Shown: positions 1-12,300 of the stretch, piece by piece
Position numbering within the stretch: position 1 is the stretch's first letter
Layout of the letters: the number at the start of each line of letters is the position of its first letter
Assembly (NCBI GenBank): GCA_006503475.1
Contig: RSEH01000019.1
Span: 167,215-231,214 of the forward strand
Length of the DNA stretch: 64,000 bases
Source of the DNA: Stentor roeselii
Taxonomy: Eukaryota > Ciliophora > Heterotrichea > Heterotrichida > Stentoridae
Direction of reading: 5' to 3'
Program-made: the position numbers and the translations under genes
Notes under the pieces: model-generated
Told to the model about the DNA's origin: nothing
Databases searched by the model: none
What the model saw: the letters and a program-made list of their open reading frames with translations, nothing else

Positions 1-2
1 AC

Positions 3-2012
3 AGGTCCGCTTCAAGTGAGTTTCGTTCGAATTTATTTTATTTTTTTATTTACAACACCTTGTCTCTGCTTTCAGTAATCGGGTTTAAAGTCCTTTACTT
101 GTATAGAGAGCGAATGAGTTCAATTCACTTTCAGATTCACTTGATTTCTGTCGTGATTCTTATCGTCACTAGTCTCACTTTTCTGGTCCTGGTGCAAAAA
201 AGGCCCTTTGTGCTGAAAACTCGCTTTTTGTTCACTGTGCTCTCTGTGATGACCTCGGGGTACCTGATCTTAGCTGATGAAAGAGTCCTTTCACGGATCA
301 CTGGCGAGGACTACAAAGAAAACAACCAGGTTCCACTTGTTGTAGTCCTCGTTACTCAAGTTCCAATGCTGAGACTTGTCTTTTTTGACTCTTTTTCTCA
401 TACTGCAATTTCAGGTCTTTTTATAGTTTTTTCGTTTTTAACTGTCCATCTGGTATCTCCGTCAATTTCTCAATTTGTCAGTCTTTCTGAGATTTCCTTG
501 GTGACGATTTTTGTATTGATTCAAGTGATTGAAACTTATCGTTGTGACTTTAGGATTAAGCAAATCTTTTGGAGAAGGGAAAAAGAAGTTATTGTTAATA
601 AAGACTTGAACCTTGACCTTGGGGTGAAGACAATGGGAATGTATTCCGATGTCGACTTAATCATGGAAATTTGTGACAACTTGAAGAAAAAGTTGAAAGA
701 TGTCAGCAAGGTCATCATGTATAAAGACATTAAAAAGATATTGAAAGAGTCTATCATGGATATAGAAAAAATCAAATGGAAAACCGCTCATAAAGACGAC
801 GATAATGTCATACTTGACCCTGACATCGACGAGGACGACAAGGAATACATCATCCAGAACTTCTTACACAACAAGAACTTCAACAATGACGGCCTCATTA
901 GAAATTTCACAGAAATCACTGAAAAATCTCCATTAAAACCTTCTCCGAAGTTTACTTATTTTGAAGTAGAAGGTATTTTATCTGCTTTTAGTAACAACTG
1001 GGGTTTCGATATTTGGTTCATTCACGATTCAATAGGTCAAAGTGTGTCAATAGTAGGAAATTTCATGATATCCAAATGGTCTTTAAACGCTTTATACTCA
1101 ATAGACGAAGGAACATCACACAAGTTTTTCGACCAACTAGAAAAAGTAATAAAAATATAGGCTTACGAACCGAATCCTTATCACAATGCATGCCACGGGG
1201 CAGACGTTTTACATTCTTTCCTTTTTTTCGTGCTTCACTCAACACTACAGAGCAAGATCACATCTCTTGAAATCCTTGCAAGCATCATCGCGATTCTCGG
1301 TCACGACGTTGGACATCCAGGACTAACCAACAGGTTTTTAGTAAACAATCAACACGACTTGGCAATTGACTACAATGACTGCTCGGTGCTTGAAAATATG
1401 CATTGTTCTACCATTTTTAAACTTATGAACAAATCAGGATGTAATATTTTAGCCGGATTGAATCAGGAGGACTGGAAAAGTCTCAGGTTTTTAGTTGTTG
1501 CTATGGTTTTAGCTACTGATATGTCGAAACATTTTGAAATTCTTGGACAGTTCAGGGCACGCGTTGTTAGTTTGAAGGATTTGGAATTGAATAGTCCTGA
1601 AGATAAAAGTTTGGTTTTGAGCTTTGGACTTAAATGTGCGGATCTTGGACATAGTGCGAAAAGTATTGATTTGCATAAGAAGTGGTCGTTTTTAGTTTGT
1701 GATGAACTTTTTGCTCAGGGCGAATTGGAAAAGGCGAGGAATCAAGCTGTCTCTATGTATTGTGACCGTGATACTACTGATATTGATAAAAGTCAAAGTG
1801 GGTTTTTGAAGAATATTTGTATACCGTTGTATGAAATCTGGGGAATTTACTTGAATTCTCCAATTGTGCAAGAATATTGCATAGATCAGCAGATCGCGAA
1901 TCAGAAATATTGGGATGATCGATCGAAATTGAGGAAATCAACTATGAAAATTAGTTTGATACCTGAGACTAGTATTTTGTATAGAAACTCTTCAGATATA
2001 AGAACGAAGTAG
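3..2012 (+). CDS. Class I cyclic nucleotide phosphodiesterase, membrane-bound (5' partial)
   Basis: Hydrolyses cAMP and/or cGMP at a membrane. Coding is joined 3-1145 and 1161-2012 around a 15-nt phase-0 intron (1146-1160). The frame is open to the left edge, so the true start lies outside the window. The first part has about five or six hydrophobic segments (roughly nt 120-540), then a cytosolic linker. The catalytic domain carries the PDE signature YHNACHGADV just after the intron (about nt 1182), the metal site HDVGHPG (about 1302), LKCADLGH (about 1630) and the conserved Gln in KSQSGF (about 1790). A membrane-spanning N-terminus on a class I PDE resembles other alveolate PDEs (family knowledge). 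cAMP versus cGMP preference cannot be read from the sequence. Confidence 0.93.
1146..1160 (+). other. 15-nt intron in PDE gene
   Basis: GTAATAAAAATATAG, phase 0. Removal joins the membrane half to the YHN catalytic motif. Retention gives an in-frame TAG. Confidence 0.93.
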
Positions 2013-3249
2013 ATATGTAAGATTTAATCTGTGTAATTTTGAAAGAAATTAGGGAAAGTTATATTAAATATCTATAAAATATTATTTTAATATTGATGTT
2101 GTAAAATTCTTAAATTTTTTATATTTTCAAAGGTTTCATTATAATAAAAAGTTCTTTAAATATGATATAAACTTAAATTACTAAACTTCGATTTGCAGAA
2201 AACCTTAATATAAATAATAAAATTTTACTGGGTATTTTCGAAATAGAATACTTAGAGGTTCACTATATCTGAATCTAATTAATTTAAGGGTTTATATAAA
2301 TTAAATCCACTCAAAGTACAGATCATCAGAGTATCATAAATTAAATAGATCTCTTATTGATTTATACAGACTCTACAAAAGATGTTTTCTCGTTCAACTC
2401 TTTGATTAATTCAGCAATTGACTTACTTTATTGCTAAAAGTTTATTCTATTAAATAAATCAAACAAAAATCAAGAAATTCTTATAAAATTTGAAAGTTCT
2501 GCATATTAACTTTGATTAAATCAAGGAGGTTTATGGATTTTCTGTGATTAGACTATACTCTTTGAACTCCTTAAACTTGGTATATAATTATTGTTTACTA
2601 GCAGTGCCTAATGAAACTAGAGATGTAAGCCTACTCATTTTTTCACAGATTTTAAAAATGATTTTTAATAGGAAAGAAATTTGTCCATCCAGATGTCGAA
2701 GGATTCGCTCAGATAGTTTCCTTCATATAAATAAATTTTTTTATGTCAATAGTCTGTTCCTTAAGTTGACTGTGAAGGATTCTTGGTTTTTTTGAGTTTG
2801 AGTCGAGCATACTTTGATAATTCTAATGTGAGTTTCATTAATCTATTTATAGAATCTCAATTTTCAGTCTGAAAGAAGTGAATGATTTTTTTATATTAGG
2901 TGATGGTTAGATTAATTACTTAAGTATTGTTGAAGAGATAATTTATAGTCTAATTTTACTCAAGCTTTATGAGGTGGATGATATTCTAAATTAATAGTTA
3001 ATACATTTAAATAATCAATATTCAGAAATATGCTTCATGATTAGTAATCCTTTCAATTTAACATACATTTTCAACTCTAAGTATCTTTTTGAAGGATTTT
3101 AAAAGGATTACTCAAATTTATGAAAATTTACCAAAATAGTAAAAATTTGAAAAGAAAGTACTCCAAAAATTTATAAATATTACCGATTTATATTTGTCAA
3201 AAAACTGTTTAATCAAATCAGAAAATTTAAAACAAAATTTTTTAACTTA
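2013..3249. other. AT-rich stretch without a recognised gene
   Basis: This lies downstream of the PDE gene. A short open frame at 2544-2795 (+) has no recognisable domain and I do not support it as a gene. No tRNA or rRNA was recognised. The right end borders the decayed duplicate that starts near 3250. Confidence 0.5.
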
Positions 3250-3352
3250 ATTTCTATGAATGAATCAAATACCTGAAACATTTTCAAATGAGCCATGATT
3301 TAAATCTCTTTGATTATTCTATTGTCGTTAAACTTAATAAAATCTCCCATAT

Positions 3353-3854
3353 ATCGAATCTAATAAATCATACTTCTAATCAAAAATCAGTTTTAAATGC
3401 AAAGCACTTTCATCGATGCGAAGATTAAATGATCTTAAAAACACCCCTTTCACTAATTTAATATTAATCGCAGAAAAACCTTAGAAGATCCATTTGAATA
3501 AATGGTTAGAAATAGTAAATACTTCCAGTTCTAAAAAGAGCACAAAAATTATCCCTCAATTCCTTCGTTTCTTTAATTTACGAATGACTAATCGAAACAT
3601 ACACAATCCTTTAACTAAAAGAATTCAGAGTCTACTCTTTCCATAATTCTAAACATAAACTACTAATCCATATAAAGCCTAAAGTAAAATTGATTTTTCA
3701 TTATGTAAAAAAGAACCAGAAATTAAAACTTATAGTTTTGCAAATGAACTATGTCAAGAGTTTGATACGCCTGCTCATCAAAAGTCTCAAAAAACTTGAA
3801 ACTATCAGAAAGTTATATTAATTTTAATAAAATTTATCTGAGGAAAGTTGTTAA
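3353..3854 (+). pseudogene. Decayed paralogue of the 46193-46720 gene
   Basis: This strand aligns with the coding strand of the 46193-46720 gene. For example, 3485-3520 matches 34 of 36 bases of 46552-46587 reversed. The start ATG has become ATC at 3353-3355, a Ser codon has become TAA soon after, and later there are a 1-nt deletion and further stops. Homology also covers upstream DNA (from about 3250) and the 3' flank. It sits tail to tail with the relic at 3941-4270, as the intact pair at 45535-46720 does. Confidence 0.82.
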
Positions 3855-3940
3855 ACCTCGATTTTTAATAATTTTGAGTTAAATAATCATGATTTTCAAG
3901 GCTGTTGATTGAAGTTAGGGTAAATGGATTTAAAAATGAA

Positions 3941-4270
3941 TCAGTTCAATTAATTCGATCGAAATTCGGCGACTTATACAAAAAATTATCTTCTCTTCAT
4001 CTTTGGACTTGCCAGGACTGACTTGCTATTCAGGGTTAGTTTGAATTTCGATTAGATTTTTCTTTCAAGGTTTTTTCTGTTTTTCTTCGAGTTCTTAAAT
4101 TTATATCAGAATTTGAGTGATCCCATTATAAAAGTTCAAGAAAAAGTCATCAGCTAAAGAATTTTCCTTGAATCTCAGTTCAAGTAATGCACAAGCTTGA
4201 TTCAAATAATCATTTTTCCTTTCAATATTCTCTAAAGCGTCATAAATTCTGTTCAAACGTGTGTAAAAAG
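3941..4270 (-). pseudogene. Decayed, 5'-truncated paralogue of the 45535-46134 coiled-coil gene
   Basis: Read on the minus strand it matches the C-terminal 60 percent of the intact gene. For example, 4168-4205 matches 35 of 38 bases of 45871-45908. The translated relic keeps the pattern RLNRI, LNQ-CA-LELR and DDFFLNF-GIT, but has several stops in the second half. Homology begins abruptly near 4264 (equivalent to about 45812). The first 280 nt of the gene are absent, replaced by the repeat block at 4283-5247. Confidence 0.82.
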
Positions 4271-4282
4271 TGATATGGAATT

Positions 4283-5247
4283 CAGAAGATCAGTTATTTT
4301 TTATTAATATTGTAGACTGCATTTAAGAAGTCGGAGGGAGGATTTAGTATAGCTCGGTTAATCTTATCATTACTATTTTGAATAGTTTGGAATGTCTACT
4401 AAGTAACTTTAGCCCATAATATGTAAAGACAGCATCTAATCTTCCATTTTCTAAACAAGTAAAATTACTAAGATCTTTGAGATTGCCGATGAAAAACTCA
4501 TTTAGATGATATAGATTAATTTTTATAAATTTACAGCTTTAAAGACTTATTGAAATAATTATATAGAAGACATTTTACTCATTTGAAAAAAGTATTCTAA
4601 CAAGACAATAGTCTATATAACTATTAGTTAATTGATTAAACCTTATACTACCTCTAATACTAGAAGTGTAAAGTATTTGCAGATATAAATAGCATCTTAA
4701 TACCCCTTTTATGTAAAAAGTTTCGGCAACCTGGAAATTTTTTAAGTAAAAAACAAGTATTGTTGTCTTAAAATATATCACATAAAAATATGCCAAAAAA
4801 ATCTTAAAGGTTAATAGCTTGAAAATTCTAAATATATCCTTGTTTTATATATCACTGGCATCATTTCAAATAAATTAATATTAGAAATTTATTTGAAGAT
4901 TCCTAATAAATAGGTTAGTGTTAAGCCAGTTTTATTAATAATCACATATTAATTTAGCAATTATTTCTCTTTTTAAGATATCATTAAGTATAATAATTTC
5001 ACTATAAATTATTGTTATTATCATATCAAAGAATATACTTTTAATAATAAAGGTTGTTTGGAAAATCATTTAGCTATTTGGATAATTTTGAATTCTGATA
5101 AGAATAGAATATGGTAAAGAAAGTCTGTATTGTCTTTCTAAATCCTTAAATCATTTAAAATTTCATCCAAACCTATCATTAAATAAATCTGGCTAGGTTT
5201 CAATTACTATAAACAACTTATTGATGAATTACTTCCTCTAAAAATCA
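4283..5247 (-). repeat. Inverted copy of the 46858-47475 segment
   Basis: The minus strand of this block is collinear with 46858-47475 (+). 5220-5247 matches its counterpart without a mismatch, and 4305-4329 matches 23 of 25 bases of 47427-47451 reversed. This copy is longer by roughly 350 nt in the middle. No intact reading frame is shared, so both copies look non-coding or decayed. A short open frame at 4575-4796 (-) falls inside and appears to be chance. Confidence 0.75.
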
Positions 5248-6315
5248 ATTTAGATAGTAAAGCTTAGATAAACAACAAATGTTTTGAATTGACTACATTT
5301 CAAGTGTTCAATAACAAAGAAAATTTGTAATTAGTTATTGATTATCTTCTGAGAAGTCAATTTTCGGGTGATCTCTTGAATTCAATAACTTATAAACAAT
5401 AGAGATTATTAACACATAAAATTGTTAAAATTTGATTCATATAGTACTGATAAGTTAGTAACTTAAAATTTCCATATTATTTACATGTTTTATCTATAAG
5501 TATATATTTTTTTATACGATTTTCTTTCTACGCTACTTTTCAATTATTTCTTCTAATCTACAACTGTTTTAAACTAGATTAAAGATTACTTATTCTTTTC
5601 CTGCATTGATAACACATAATTTTTGGAATAATGTGAATTTGAGTGTTCATCTAGTATGAGTTATTTATCTGCTAAGAAAAATAAGCTTAGTGACCTTATA
5701 AAAATTTGATGGATCTGGTAATATCAATTTTCTTAGTGTTTTATTCAATTGAATCTGATCCTGCGTTTTTTTTTGTTAGTTTAGTTTCCATACTTTTTCT
5801 TTGGGAACTATCCGTTAGTAGCATAGTTTAGGAATAAAGTTTGGAAAAGATCGGAAATAGATAAAAACTCGAAAAATCGATAATATTTACAAAAATTTAT
5901 CAACGAATTCATATATGTTAACCATGATTATTTCCTTCTGATTTCAATCTGGATTGATAACTTTTTCTGATCAATTTCTTATGATTTAACAGTGAAAAAT
6001 CAAAGAGAGTATAACTATTCAGGAGATTGAACTCAAGTGAATCAATTAATTAAAAGTTGAAATTTATTGAGTTTGAAATGATATTTCAACAGATATTCAT
6101 TCAATCAATCTTAGAAAAGTTGAATTAACAACCAACCCACATTTCAAAATCCAAAAAGACTTTTCAAACCAAATACAAACCCATATAAAACTCCATAAAT
6201 CTCTAATAAAATCTCTGATACATTCTTTAAAACCCTTAACTCTAAACCTATCTAAAACTTTTCACTAGAGCTCTGAAAACCTAATCTACCTTAACAATCA
6301 ACTAATCAAATATAA
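5248..6315. other. AT-rich stretch; upstream region of the giant Cys-rich gene
   Basis: No gene or RNA was recognised. Homology to the 46-47 kb locus stops at the left edge. The last 8 nt with the start codon read TATAAATG (6311-6318), a start context shared with five other genes here. Confidence 0.5.
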
Positions 6316-9300
6316 ATGCTGACAAGATTTTTTATTGTGGTCCAGATCGTCCACTCCGCGCTGTTGGTCGAGTACCGTCTCGGAATGAACTTCGGGCAAG
6401 TCTTCCGTGACTACTCCGGCCAAAACAATCACGGAGTAAACGGTGACTCATCATCAACAACCACCAGCGACTCTTGGCCAACAGACCGAGGCGCCTTTTT
6501 TGATGGTGACCGAAGAATTCGGCTTCCAACGAATGATAAAGTTTCACCCGAGTTAAAACTTTCAAGCACCTTCTCAGTCCTAACCTGGTTTTTGTCAGAT
6601 GATTCTGATGGACTTTACTTTCAAAGAAGAAACTCGCCAAATGATTTATTTTACCTTCTTCGAAATAAGGTTAATGACAGTTTGACTTTTTCTTGTCGAG
6701 TTTCAGGAAGTTCGATATCAAAAGTCTCAAATATGAATAGTGTGGTTAAAAGTAAGTCTTATTTAGGAATCTGGAACTTGATAGTCTTGACTGTTTCTGG
6801 AACAACAGTAATTATTTATACTGGGACTCAAACCGCTATACAAGTTACTCTTCCTTCATTATTTTCAGAGAGTATAAACTACAACTTCACAATCGGAAAT
6901 CATTTAAACACTGATACAAATTCCTTGAAAGGGTACTGTTGGTACTTTTTGATATCAGACTCTATAATCACTCCTTCATCATACATTTCTTATTCCTCCT
7001 GCTCGAATTGCCTTTCACCAACTTGCACAACTGGCACATCGCCTTCAGTGATAGACCCATCCGGAGTGACTGGTTGTATTTGCACACAGATGCCTAAAGG
7101 AAACAACTGTGGGGGAACAGCTTGTCCATCCTCAACTCTTGTCGGTTGTTCAGGCAAAACTCTTCTAACTTGTTCATGTTCGTTTGGGTCTTGTCTTCTT
7201 TCAGGGACTTCAATCGTTTGCAACTGTCCTTCTGGTCAAGTCGCCTTATCAACCACTTGCATTAACTGCTCTGATGATTGCATTACTTGCGTTGTTGACA
7301 GCATCTGCTCGGGCTGTAAAGCTTCCAATGCTCTTCCTGCTGGGACTGCAGGGTGCTCGTGTTTAAACGGGTTTTATAATACTACTGATTTGACCACTGC
7401 TGCTGCTTGCAAGGCTTGTCATCCGAATTGCTTGACTTGCACAGAGCCGAGTCTTTGCTTAAGTTGTAAAGACTCGAATGCAGTGAAAAGTTTGATTGTT
7501 GGATGTGAATGTCTTGCTGGATTTTATAATACAAGTTCTTTGAATAGTAATGGAGTGTGCTTCACATGCTACCCTGAATGTAGCTCTTGTGAAAAAGCGA
7601 ATATTTGCTTGATGTGCAAAGATGTTAACTCTTCACCAAGTACAGTTAAAGGGTGCTTGTGTAACTTGGGGTATTATAATTTAACTGCTGTTACTTTTGA
7701 TGGATCTTGTCTTGTTTGTTACTCTGAATGCAGAACTTGTTCAGAGTCTCTTAAATGCACTTCATGTGTATCGAGTAATTCAAGTCCTCATAACACGAAG
7801 GGTTGTACATGCAATTCAGGTTTTTATAACTTAACAGCTTTAACAACTCCTTCATCTTGCCTGTCATGTTACAGTGATTGCAAAACTTGTATCTCGTATC
7901 CATCATGCACGACTTGTATTGCTTTGAACTCTGCTCCTACCTCTTTAAAAGGCTGCTTATGTAATGCAGGTTATTATAACATAACAAGTTTAACAGTTTC
8001 TGATTCATGTCTTTCATGCTATCGAGATTGCGCTACATGTAATTCAGCTTCTTCCTGCTTGACATGTGTGGATTCAAATGCTACCCCATCAATCGTTGGA
8101 TGTATCTGCAAGGCGAAGTTTTATAATACAACTATTCTTAATATTAACGGAAGTTGCAAGAGTTGCCATTCAGACTGCTTCAGCTGTGATGCTCAATTTA
8201 CTTGTTTAACTTGCATTGATTCTAATTCCAGAGCAGGATCTGTGGGATGTGTTTGCAATGATGGATACTACAACACAACATCACTTTCCACTGATGGAAG
8301 TTGCTTAAAATGTAACAGTAACTGTAAAACTTGCTCAAACTTAAACACTTGCACTAGTTGTATAGATGATCATGCTATTGTCAACAGTAATTTCGGATGT
8401 AAATGCCAGGATGGGTATTATAATACAAGTAGCTTAGATTACAATGGACAGTGCATAGCCTGCTCGTCAGAATGCAAGACTTGTGACCAGGATTCTATTT
8501 GTTTGACTTGCGTTTCAGACAATGCTTTAGTAGTCCCAACTGGAGGTTGCAGATGTGACAGTGGCTTTCACAACATCTCCTCCTTAACAACAGCAACGAG
8601 TTGCATCCAAACAGTTATCGACTCATTAACCCTCACCACAAACATCTCATCACCAGACGCTTTCTTCAACTACAAGATAACAGTTCGAGTTTACAACCAG
8701 AACTCAATGCTCTACGACCTGTCGACAACAGTTTCCATATCTTCATCTACATCTAATGTTTATTCAGACTCACTTGTTCAGTCCACATCAACAGGAGAAG
8801 CTTTTTTCATTGTTTACAGTAAAGTTGCAGAAGTCATGATTTTAACAGCTTCAAGTGGAACAGTAAGTGTTTCCAATTCGATCACTATAAAAAAATTGAA
8901 GTTGAAGATTGTCTACGTATCTCCAGTGGTAATATTAAAGTAGCCTGAATACACGAAAAACTCTTTTCAAGTGAAAGTCGCGGTTTACAACAACGATTTC
9001 TCTCAACTTGCATTTTTTAACAGTAACTTCGAGATATCTCTTTCTTTATCCTCTTCTGGAAATCTTTCTGGTACTTTAGTAAAATCGACTGTTTCAGCCT
9101 CAGTCATTTTTTCTAGACTTCGGATTATTTCTGCCGGAAGTTACTCAATAATCGCGACTTGTCCATGGGCTGATCAGGACTCTTCAGTTCCTTTCAGCAT
9201 AACTCGTTTAAGTGCGACAGGAATCACGATTTATGCACCAGAAGACACTCCAGCCATGAACTTTGACTTTGAAATTTTCATTGAAATAAGTGACCAGAAC

Positions 9301-12300
9301 GATTTGAGACTTTCTGATCCAGATGGAACAGGAATAATTGTTAGTTTTAATGACAGCTTAGTGAGTTCTCAGAGTTTTACTACTAACAATGGAACTGGAA
9401 GCGTTTTTGTGAATTATCCGCGGTATGGATTTCTGTTGGTCGAGGTAAGGACTGTCAATGGCTCGATTTCGACTAGCAGTGTGATTGAAGTGCTTCAAAA
9501 TATCATGAATGTTGTTGTGGATTCGATTGTATTGAATATTTAGCCTGGTATCATTGGAGATGTTTTTAAAGTTACTGTTACTGTCGTTAAGTATGATGGA
9601 GTTACAGTTGATGGCACTTCTGGGTGTTATTCAGTTGTTGTTAGTTGGAATCCGGATGCTTTATTTAATTGCTTTGATGGAGTTACTAAGAGTGTTACTG
9701 GAACTGCAGAATTTAATGCATGCACTTTTCAAACAAGTGGAGAGTTTGAACTGAGTTTTACCTCGGATTACTTAAAAAGTGTTAAAATGGGACCTTATCT
9801 TATTATTGATCCTAGTATCAATAGTATTACTTTATCAGGACCTTCACAAGAATCTGCTTTTGTTGACTTTACAGTTAAAGTTCAACTTTTAGACAATAAC
9901 AATCAACTTTTGACAAGTGTTTCAGCTTCACTTACGATTTCCTCAACGATTCCTTTACTAGGGTCATCTCTGGTAGTCTTAACCAGTACAGCTTTAACCG
10001 ACCTGACATTTTACTGCGAAACTCTTGGAACCAATACAATAACAGTAAAAGCATCAGATAAACTCCAAACATTTTCAATAAAAATCATGAAAAATCAATT
10101 AAAATTCGAAGCTTTTTCTCTAATTGTAAGACTTAATCAGCCTAACGAAACCACTTCTTTGTTTAACGTCGATGTAAGTGTTTGGAATTTCGATTTTTCC
10201 AAAGCCGTCTCAGATCACGGTTCCTTTTTAATCACCTTATCACTTGATCCATCAACTGCTTTTACTTGGTCACCTTCAGTAAATACCATGAATGGAGTTG
10301 CTTCATTTTCAGGACTTCAAATAAATCAAAAAGGAATTTTTTATTTAATCGCATCTGAAACTGGATCAGTTGATGCTAGAAGTATTGAACTGATTATTGG
10401 GATTTTTATTATCAGAAGTCAAAATTTCATAATAAGTCCAAGTGAGTTGTCGAGATGTCAAGATTTTTCACTTTTTCTAGAAATTTATGATCAACATGGA
10501 AATCTTTACATTTATCCAGCAACTGTTTCAATAACGTCAAACTGCAGTAGTCTTGAAGTAGCTTCTTATTCTTTTTCAGTCGGTTTTCATACATTCGAAC
10601 TTCATTCCACAGTGATAGGATCTTGTTCATTGCAAGTGGCATCAGCTTATTCATTACCTGAGTCTTCAGGGTCAGTTTCATCGAGTAAAACTTTGACGTT
10701 TTTGAAGAACCTTCTTAAATTCCAGGGTGTTAATAATCCAGTATTTTTTATGCAGGTTTTTCTTTCAACTGATGCAGTTTCATTTGAAGTTTGTATTTTT
10801 GATATTTCTGGCACTTTTATATCAAACTCACAGTGTTTATTCGAAGTCAGTCTTTCCTTAAGCTCTCTAAGTCCAATCAACGGGCAATCAATTAAATCTT
10901 CTTCAAACGGATGTTCAAATTTCTCTAATTTAATATTTCCTAATACCGAGTCAAGCACGTTAACAGCTAAAAGTTCTGAATGTTTAGAAGCATCGATTCC
11001 AGTCACAATCAGAGAAATAAAAATTCAGCTCAGCTCATCAAGTCTCATCACAACAGAACTCTTCGATGTTCAAGTAGTTGGAGAGCTTTTATTTGAAAAT
11101 AATGATCTTTACCTTGAAGAGTGCACAGTCGATCTCACCATTGAATACGGAAACACAAGTTTTATAACAACTTCAACAAAAGATGGAAATTTCTTGTTTT
11201 CCTTCTATTTCATTGGTAGTGGATTCCATCAAGTCAAGGCATCAACAAAAGGATTTAGTGCTTTTCTTGAATTTGAAGTTTTTTCTTGTGTGATGGTCTT
11301 TCAAAATTTGCAAAGGGTAAGATTTAGGCAGACTTTAACTATTCCTGAAAATTTTCAAGTGACTATCGCGGTTTATGACTATCTGGAGAACTTGATTCAG
11401 GATAAGTACAGGGACTACACTATTCAAATCACATTAAAAAATGAGGATTCTGAGTTTATATTCGAAGGAATCACTTCGGCTGGGGTAGTTGTTTTTGAAA
11501 ATGTTGAATATCCTAGAACTAGTTTTGAATTAGAGGCTTTTTCTAGTGGAATGGACTCAGTCTTAGAAGAAATAACTGTAATTGATGCTTCTTTTATTGT
11601 GATTTCAGTGATCTCTAATGAAAAAATCTTTTTCACTAAGAAAAGATACGATTTTGATATAGATTTATATGAAAGTTTGCATGGAGAGAACAGTTCTATC
11701 AGTAATGGTATTGTTTTAGTCACTGTGAATCAAGAGAACTTCACTCAAGTTGTGACTGATTCATTAGGAAAAGCAAAGTTTTCAGTTGTTTTTAATCAAT
11801 CTGGTGATTACTTGCTTGAGTTTTACTTTGAGGATAGTTTAGCCAGTCTCAATGTAACAGTTAATGAATCTTTGAACCTAGACCCACTTTGTTTAATCGC
11901 CTTTTCTCCATCAATCTGCACACAATGCTGTGAAAATTCTAAAAATCAGAAAGGTAAATGCGAATGTTACGAAAAAAGCAGATTTAATTCAAGCAGTCAT
12001 AAATGTGAATGCTTTTCAGGCCTGGTTTCAAATGATGGGTACTGCACTACTTGCGGCTTGTTTTTCAAACCTTCGGAGGTGACTTCTGAGTTTTCAACAA
12101 ACTTTAAAAGTATTTTTGTTCATTTCGCTAGAGAAGTGAAATTAAAAAATCTTGACTCATGCAAAAAAATCATAAAGTCTCCTGAATATTTGATATCTAT
12201 TAGTGAAAAATGTGTTTGGATTTCATGTATTTTATTGAAGATTGATCTCAGCTTGTATCCAAACATTTCTCAACAATTCATAGAGTTAAATAATTATAAC

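Noticed and set aside
2544-2795. 83-codon plus-strand gene downstream of the PDE
   Set aside because: No ATG context, no recognisable family and no flanking support. A minus-strand reading looks equally plausible.
4575-4796. 73-codon minus-strand gene in the left desert
   Set aside because: It lies in the part of the duplicated block absent from the other copy, has no domain, and its composition is that of random AT-rich DNA.
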